Of a stretch of 64,000 nucleotides of DNA, positions 36,501 through 45,500 are shown piece after piece. The notes under the pieces are model-generated. The model saw only the letters and a program-made list of their open reading frames with translations, was not told where the DNA came from and made no database searches. The position numbers and the translations under genes were made by a program. The first letter of the stretch is position 1; each line of letters starts with the position of its first letter. Source of the stretch: Strongylocentrotus droebachiensis (Eukaryota > Echinodermata > Echinoidea > Camarodonta > Strongylocentrotidae); assembly GCA_035222895.1 (NCBI GenBank), contig JAVYIG010004996.1, positions 62,001 through 126,000 of the forward strand, read 5' to 3'.

Positions 36501-39500
36501 ATTGTACTATTGAATATGAGCGGCAGTCTTTCGCTATAGAAATAGACTAACCAATTTACTTATAATATTGCTGTGTGCTGAAAGTGTTTAGTGTCATATG
36601 CAATGTAACAAGCGGCAGTCTTTCGCTATAGAAATAGACTTCAGTTTTCGACTGTAAATTGTTTTATATATTTTACGCGAGCTATATTTTAGCTCGTTTG
36701 AATAAACGCCCTTTATAAAAGTAAAAATATTGTTTCCATTGTTTGATGTTTGATACGTCATATAATCATGTGACAATAATGATCAACATTATTGCGATGT
36801 CTTTTGTTAACAGATCATGTTTGCAAGAGTAGTGGCTGAACCTTGAGAAAATGGATAATTGTGCTGAAAGTGGACTTCATGCCAGCTCCTGTCATTTGTG
36901 TGTACTTTGCAGACCAGAATGTTCTTTCAAAGTAAAATGATCAAGGGCTGGCAGATATTATAAGGAATACTGTGCTGAAAGTGCTTAATTTAAGTAGTAG
37001 ATTTGTAAATGATAACAAAAAATCAATCATGCAATGTAATCAATGCTTTCTTTTTATTAAGCTACATGCAGAATGGAAAGGCGACTGGGAAAGTGCAGTA
37101 ACATTATAGTACAAGTACCATGGTAACCTAGGTACAGGAGAACAATGGTAACGAAAGGTATGGGAGAACCATGGTAACCATGGTACCGAGAACCATGGTC
37201 ATGGTACCAAGAACCATGGTAACCATGGTACCGAGAACGAAGGTAACCATGGTACCGAGAACCATGGTAACCATGGTACCGAGAACCATGGTCATGGTAC
37301 CAAGAACCATGGTAACCATGATACCGAGAACCATGGTAACCATGGTACCGAACACCATGGTAACACTGAACCCTGATTATCATACTTCGGTGTTACCATG
37401 GTTTTCAGTACCATGGTTACCATGGTTCTATGTCCAAATTACCATCCACCATGAGAACCATGGTAACCATGGTACTGAAACCATGGTTTTTACATGGTAC
37501 ATTTTTGTAAGGGGGCCCCGCTCGCTACAACGTGAGGGCATAATGGTGACTTTTATTACAAAAGGCATTCATAATTTCTCTCCTGGGTATGGTGCGGCAA
37601 ATGTTGATTAATGCATTGCAAAATGGCTTTAGATGCGCGGGTAATCAAACCTACGACTTTCGTATTTCCAGGTCATCAGGAGATTCTCTTGGCATGATAT
37701 TAGGGCAGCTCTATACGACTCACATTTTTCGGTGAAACGTTTGCACGGCATGACTTGTTTTCAGTTTCCACTGATTGATATGATTATTAAAGGATTTGTT
37801 AAAAACAAATATTTATGACAGTTTGTATTAGTCCTAATAACGATTGACATGATATACTTGCAGAGAGGGCAGTATTCTTAATTTCAAAAATTAAAAATCA
37901 ACCAATATAAATTGATTTTATACAAGATTTTGTTTCGCTCTTTGTTATGAAGACAACTGTTGAACACAAAATTGACATGATTGAAATTCATATAGGTTGA
38001 ATACTTGGGTTTTTTAAAGAAGGATCGTGGGGATCGAGATACAGGGTAAATCTTTCTAAAAAGGCTAAAAGATCTAGACTACTTTTCTTTTCAGTCTGAG
38101 ATGAAATATTGGGTTGAAGCCAAATATAGAACTTTGACATGCGCCCTTAAATACCGTTCATTTTCTTCAAGTTTTGTTGATAAATAGCACACACTATATC
38201 AGAGGTTTAAGCTGCTAAAGCATAGGATGTGAACGTAGCAGTATTGTATGTCGTGGTGGTAAAAACGAAATTCACGACTAGCCTAGAGATCTACAAACCC
38301 AAACATTCATCATGCCCATTACAAGAGGCCTCATGCCCAAGTCGTTTGTAAATGGATGCGACTTAACGAAAAATCGGCTGAGAAAATATAATCAATATAG
38401 TATAGTTTTTTTTTTTAATGAAAATTCAAAGGTTAGTTTCCTTCATCCTTTTTTTTGTAATAATGTTAGGATCACTTTAATATTTTGTTTGCCTCTCAAT
38501 AATGTTCTTGCTCCTCTCATTCTTTGCCAGGTGATGCCAGCACAAAGATATCCGTCAGCGTGAAAGTAAGTTAACATCAATCTACAAACTGGTCTGTGGT
38601 AGCATATGCTACCACAGACCAGTTTGTAGATTGGTGGCTCTTGGTACGAATAATCTAACTTTGTGCATTTTGGAGTGATCAATTCCAAGGTATTGGGTTC
38701 TTCTATTTGCCCTCTTGAAATGAATACTCCCACCTGTCGGTGCATAAATGAATAATGATAACATACATTTCACGAACACGTATCCATTATTTGCTCGTGT
38801 ATTACAGTTTTGTAATAACTTTATCAGCCCAGGTGCAGATACTATCAACAAATTGGCTTATTAAGGTTACAATATGTTAAAATTTTTATAGAGGGTAACA
38901 GATATCAAATTTTTGTAATAGTTTCTATATGTATTATTCAATATATTTTAAGTTTGTTTATTGTTATCAATAGTATTATTATTTTTCTTAATTTTAATTA
39001 TCACATGTATTATCGCTATTATTATTATAACAATATCGTCATCGTCATCATCATCCTACACGTTATACTATGACATCCAAGATGTCACTTTTCAACGTGT
39101 CGAATCCGATCTCCTTAGTGATACTGTTTCAGTTATCGATATGAATTCATTTTATTAAGTCGATCAAGCAGATTGATTATATTTATGTTTAGCGCCATCT
39201 AGAGGCTACTAAATTCGTGTAAAGAAATGGCACCCTTTTTGGTTTCCAGTGGATGAAATCTATTGATATTGGAGGCATCCTTGTGTAATATGATGTTAGA
39301 TCACTTAAGAAGGCAGAATGAAGGTATGTAATGATGATATGTGATGAATGTTGTATATAAATGCAGTAATGATGCGATATTCTATGATAAAGTACCTTTC
39401 ATTCGCACCTAATTCGCTGTGTACATTACATGGATGTAACTTACATTGCACAGTAGCCGAGACGGTCGGCTCACATACCGAATGTTATTGTTATGTAATG

Positions 39501-42500
39501 TACACTACGGCATGCGAATGAAAGGTACACGTACGCAAGAATGTAAACAAAGATTTGCCTAGTTTGAGTTAATGTACAAAGATGAATACTTGGGGTGCAT
39601 AATATGAGAACGTTGTTAAATGATTTATGCAAGTTTATATTGATAATTAATAGATGGTTTGGTTATAAAGATACATGCTGTAATTATGAACAGAAGTGAT
39701 ACAAAGGATGTATGTCAACAGTCTGACTTAATTCAATTAAGCATATATGTACTGGTAGTAACAAACAGTTAGAATTGTGTTTAGTTTATATGCAGTACAA
39801 GTTAATGTGTGAGATAAGGAAAAGAGCTAAAACAAGGGTTAATTAGCTGTAAGGTGCATATTATTGATACGAGTCACCAGGTTTTCTCTAGGCATAATAT
39901 GTATATTCATGAACTGTTGATTTATGATCCGTTCGATCTATTTTCATTTGTACAGTTTTTACGGAGCATTTGGAGCAACGAATATTGGAACAATAAAGAC
40001 ACGACCAATAAACAAAGTCAAAGATGCTTCCGCTACAGTAAAAACTTCATTTACGTCTAGACGTCTCCACGACAACTGAAAGAGAGCTATTACATCATGG
40101 CTGACACTGAAGGTGAAAGTAGACCCCATCGTGAACCCAAGCCCACAGAGAAAGGACTACAATGGCAAGTGGAACTTAAATCCAAAGAGTTTGACAGCTG
40201 CATTAAGTCCTGGAATAGAACCGCAAACAAGTTGCGAGTTTTACTTGGTGATGAAAGCGAAGCGTCGACAGTACAGGAGACCAGAGATGCTCTACAAAGT
40301 ACTGTAGACAAACTGATAAACACCCAGGAAGAGTTGGCTACACTTAGAGCAACTGCGAAAATTGAAGACAGCAGTGATGACAGGCTAGATGAGGTTGAAA
40401 CAGCACACAACAACATCATGAAACAGACTCTTGATGTATTGATAGCCCTTAGACCCTCATCTCGAACTTCATCTAAGAAGTCGAAGAAGTCTCATCCTGT
40501 TGAACCGCAGGAGCTACAGGATTGCCAGGACTGGGTGAACGACATCCAGGTGAACGCCATCCAGGAAGAAGTTGAAGCAGTAAGTCAAGTTAGTCAACCC
40601 AAGTTAGACAGTATGCAGAACGTTCAAGCTGAGACGATGAGATTTCTGGTTGAACAGATGAGGATGACGAGGCTTCCTTTACCAGAACCAGCAATCTTTG
40701 CAGGAGATCCATTGACTTACCCAGCATGGAAGCATGCATTTAATGTTCTCATTGAACAAAGCAGTATACAGCCTATGGATCGTTTCTTCTACTTGCAGAA
40801 GTATCTCAAAGACCAGCCCTTGGAACTTGTGAGAGGATATGCACTCATTGGAGATGAGAGAGCTTATCTAGAAGCACTGGCAGCTCTTAAGCAGAGGTAT
40901 GGAGATTCTTTCATTATAGCAAATGCTTTCAGAGACAAGCTAGACAAATGGCCTAAGATTTCTTCGAAAGATGCACTTGGTCTAAGAAAGCTAGCTGATT
41001 TTCTTCATCAATGTGTCACTGCAATGGATAGGATTGGAAATCTACACCACCTAAACGATGAGAGGGAAAATCAGAAGCTCTTAGCCAAATTACCAGACTG
41101 GCTTGTGATGAGATGGTCACGTAAGGTCATCGGATGGACAGAGATGAAAGGACAGTTTCCTCCCTTTCAAGTATTTGTGAGGTTCATAGATGAAGAGGCT
41201 AAGATAGCATGTTATCCAATCACATCTCTACACCACCTGAAGCCTGTACCAGATGTTAGAACTCTCAACACCAATGTTACATCTTCCAATTCAGACAACA
41301 AGAGACAGAGGGAGAGGAGAAATATTCAACGCTCCTGCTACCTGTGTAAGAAGGATCACCTCCTAGAAGAATGCAGTGAATTTGCAGCAAAGGACATGAC
41401 AGATCGTAAAAGGTACATAAGAGAGAAGGGTCTATGCTATGGATGCTTGAAGGCAGGCCACATGTCCATGAATTGTAAATGGAGAAGTACCTGTATCATT
41501 TGTCAAAGGAGACATCCATCTTGTCTCCATGAAGATAGGAAGAAACCAGAACCAAAGACGGAGACAAATGTAGAAGACAGACCCATGGAAACTCAGACGT
41601 CATGGTCTCATGCTTCATTTAGTCAGCAACCTACCAGTACTAGTAGATTGACCACCAGGAAGAGCACGATGATAGTTCCTGTTTGGTTATCTCATCCAAC
41701 CATATCAGATGAACGAATGGTGTATGCATTAATAGACACCCAATCTGACACCACTTTCATGTTAGAGAAAACCAAGGATGAGATGAATCTGCAGGGAGTT
41801 CCTGTCAGTCTCCTTCTTTCAACGATGTCTGCTATGGATGAAAGAGTACCAAGTGAACGCATAGAGGGTCTGACCATCCGATCATTTGATGGAGAACAAC
41901 GGATTGCTCTCCCGACAACCTACACCAGAGGGTTTATACCAGCAAACCATGATCACATACCCACTCCAGAGATGGCAATGAGAATCCCTCACTTATCCAA
42001 GATTTCACATCATCTCATGCCCCTGCAAAGTTGTGAAGTTGGTTTATTGATTGGATACGACTGTGCAAGGGCACTCATACAAAGAGATGTCATCCCTCCT
42101 GCTGATGATAATGGTCCGTATGGTCTAAGGACGGACCTTGGATGAGCATCCTGGGTACTATGAAGGAAGATGAACACAAGTATGCTTATGAGGATGATCC
42201 CGTCGGTGTAAGTCATCAATTGACAGCCTGTGAGATTGCTGCTGAGCTAAGGACAGAAAACAAGGATGTGTTGTTCGCTCATAACACATCAGTAGAGGAG
42301 GAGATCACCCCTGCAAGAGTGACGAGATTGATGGAAGCTGATTTCCTTGATAGAAAGGGTGAAGGAGCAGCACAAGCTGTCAATTCAAGAGAGGTACTGA
42401 AGACTGTTCCAGAGGAAGACAGGGTAAAGAATGTCAGAGAGATTAACCTGCATCATGATGATTTACCTCTAGAGCGAGCTCTTGGTGTACAAGGGTGTGT

Positions 42501-45500
42501 CGAATCCGATGCATTCAACTTCAGAATCACACTTCAGGACAAGCCCCTAACCAGGCGAGGGATACTTTCCACAGTCATGTCTATTTATGACCCCTTAGAA
42601 CTGTTGGCACCAGTTGTGCTTATAGGGAAGCAGATTCTCCAGACATTGTGTAAGCTGACAGCAGACTGGGACGATCTGCTTCCAGATGTTCTGCGAGAAA
42701 GATGGAAGAAATGGAGAATAGACATACTGGAACATCAATCACTCTCTATCCCTAGATGTTACAAGCCTGCTGAATTCGAGGCCGTGAAGTCGGTACAGTA
42801 TCATCACTTCGCAGATGCAAGTACAACAGGGTATGGTCAATGTACTTACATGAGATTAACTGACGCCGCTAATAGAGTACATTGTAAAGACAGGCGTGAT
42901 AAGAAAGCAAGTGACTACCCAACAACCAAAAGGGGTGTTACTGTGCAGGATCTTCATCTAGCAGAGATTGAAATTCTAAAGCACGATCAGAAGAAAGCCT
43001 CTGAAGATGAAATTCAGATCCTGAAATCTATCCAGAAGAACCAGAGTCTGCTTGAAAGAAAGAAAAGGCGTCAAATCAAGAAAGATAGTCATCTAGAGCT
43101 TGACTACGACTCATTCATTCAAGCACTTCGTTGTTTCACAGCTCTTCAAGCCAAGAGTGCAGCATCTCATAAAGTTCTGGAGTTCAGGAATCGGTGGAAG
43201 AAGGAATTTCTTCAGAACCTGCAAGTCAGACGGAAGTGGACTCACCCACAACCTGAAGCTGAAGTCGGCGACATTGTCATTGTGAAGGACGTGAATGCAC
43301 CCAGAAACCAGTGGCCACTAGCACGTGTCATCAGAGTCTTTCCATCTGAAGATGGACACATTCGCAAAGTGAAACTTGCTGTGGGGGACTCCAGAGTAGG
43401 AAATAGTGGTAAGCGTAAGAACCCTCTTCAAGAATTGGAGCGTCCTATCCACAAACTAGTGCTTCTGTTACCGCGTGAAGACCAAGAGGAATTCCCGGCC
43501 AAGGAACCCGACATTTGATAATTTCGCGGGGAATCCATTTAGTTATGGTTATTTAAATAGGACCTTAAGATTTCTAGTCAAGACTGGAGTTATTGAAACA
43601 TTGGGTCTGTGGATAAGACTAATTAATCTACATTATCCCCAGAAACGTTTATTTGAAACAGTCTAGAACGAAGGCTGTTTGCTTCTTCAGGGTCTGCACG
43701 TGAGACTATACAAATTCATTTATTACAGACTCTGCTGCCTGAATTGAGACTAATTGAACTGTGAAAATTGCAATTGGACAAATTTTCCATAAAGACAAAG
43801 AACTTTCATTGTAAACTGCAATGCATTTAAATTTATACATGTGTTGTTATGTATTTGTCTAATATCCATTTGTTTCTTCACAGGTCAGTTCTAGTAATCT
43901 CTGAATCAATTTATCATGTTAATCCACTGAAATGTCCATGTTTATGTGATTAAGTGGCTATCACATTCCAAAAAGGGGAATTTATTGTTTGGCTAAAAAT
44001 TGCTAAATTCCAGATATTTGTTGGTAGTATAGTGGTTATATTGCATTTATAGCATTTTTCACTATGAAGTGATATTTATTTAAATGTGAACATTTCTACT
44101 TTGAAAACATAAGCCATGTTTTTTGTGTTTTCTCATAGCTACTAAGATTCATGCTTACCGGTAAATGTGAAACTAGTAAAATAACATTTCTAGATAAAGC
44201 ATGAAAACAGTGTTTATCAGTAATTGCATATGGACTCATATTGAGACGAAAATCTGTTTAAAGAATTTAAAGGTATTTTGTTAAATCCAGTAAGGTAAAT
44301 AGCACAGTATAGGTTCTGGTTCATGCCAGATACATTTGTTATATAGCTGTTGAAGAAACCTTGTGTATGGACTAATTTAATACATGCCGAGTCAGTAATA
44401 CTGATAGAACGGGTATTTCCCACGTAAATGTGTTTTGAAGCTAATACTATTCGGGGAACTTAAATTTGATGGTTTGATATAGTGCATCATGTGCCCTATG
44501 TTATTTTTGAAAACTAATCTCAAGGCAGAGATATAAATTTATAATTTATATTGTTGTCATCGATATTGCAAAGGTTAAATATTTTCATAAAGAGTGCTGA
44601 ACTACATTCAGTAAATAGGTTAGAAGGGATAGGTAATTCCTTGATAATGTCAATCGATTGTTTAGTAAATTTTAGAATAATTTAAAGGAGCCATGTTTCA
44701 GTTATCGATATGAATTCATTTTATTAAGTCGATCAAGCAGATTGATTATATTTATGTTTAGCGCCATCTAGAGGCTACTAAATTCGTGTAAAGAAATGGC
44801 ACCCTTTTTGGTTTCCAGTGGATGAAATCTATTGATATTGGAGGCATCCTTGTGTAATATGATGTTAGATCACTTAAGAAGGCAGAATGAAGGTATGTAA
44901 TGATGATATGTGATGAATGTTGTATATAAATGCAGTAATGATGCGATATTCTATGATAAAGTACCTTTCATTCGCACCTAATTCGCTGTGTACATTACAT
45001 GGATGTAACTTACATTGCACAGTAGCCGAGACGGTCGGCTCACATACCGAATGTTATTGTTATGTAATGTACACTACGGCATGCGAATGAAAGGTACACG
45101 TACGCAAGAATGTAAACAAAGATTTGCCTAGTTTGAGTTAATGTACAAAGATGAATACTTGGGGTGCATAATATGAGAACGTTGTTAAATGATTTATGCA
45201 AGTTTATATTGATAATTAATAGATGGTTTGGTTATAAAGATACATGCTGTAATTATGAACAGAAGTGATACAAAGGATGTATGTCAACAGTCTGACTTAA
45301 TTCAATTAAGCATATATGTACTGGTAGTAACAAACAGTTAGAATTGTGTTTAGTTTATATGCAGTACAAGTTAATGTGTGAGATAAGGAAAAGAGCTAAA
45401 ACAAGGGTTAATTAGCTGTAAGGTGCATATTATTGATACGAGTCACCAGGTTTTCTCTAGGCATAATATGTATATTCATGAACTGTTGATTTATGATCCG

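Larger units (their letters stand above)
34043..37515. mobile_element. 3.5-kb element with CCCCCTTA ends and CCATGG minisatellites
   Basis: The left end reads CCCCCTTATAAAAAAGTACC and the inverse of the right end reads CCCCCTTACAAAAATGTACC, 18 of 20 matching. Directly inside each end is an array rich in the palindrome ACCATGGT. The middle (34430-37080) is AT-rich with several short duplications. No transposase frame is found. Probably a non-autonomous DNA transposon; a clear target duplication is not seen. Confidence 0.65.

Noticed and set aside
37057-37611. Repetitive frames on both strands (YHGYHGS and VTMVPRT repeats)
   Set aside because: They are translations of the CCATGG minisatellite.
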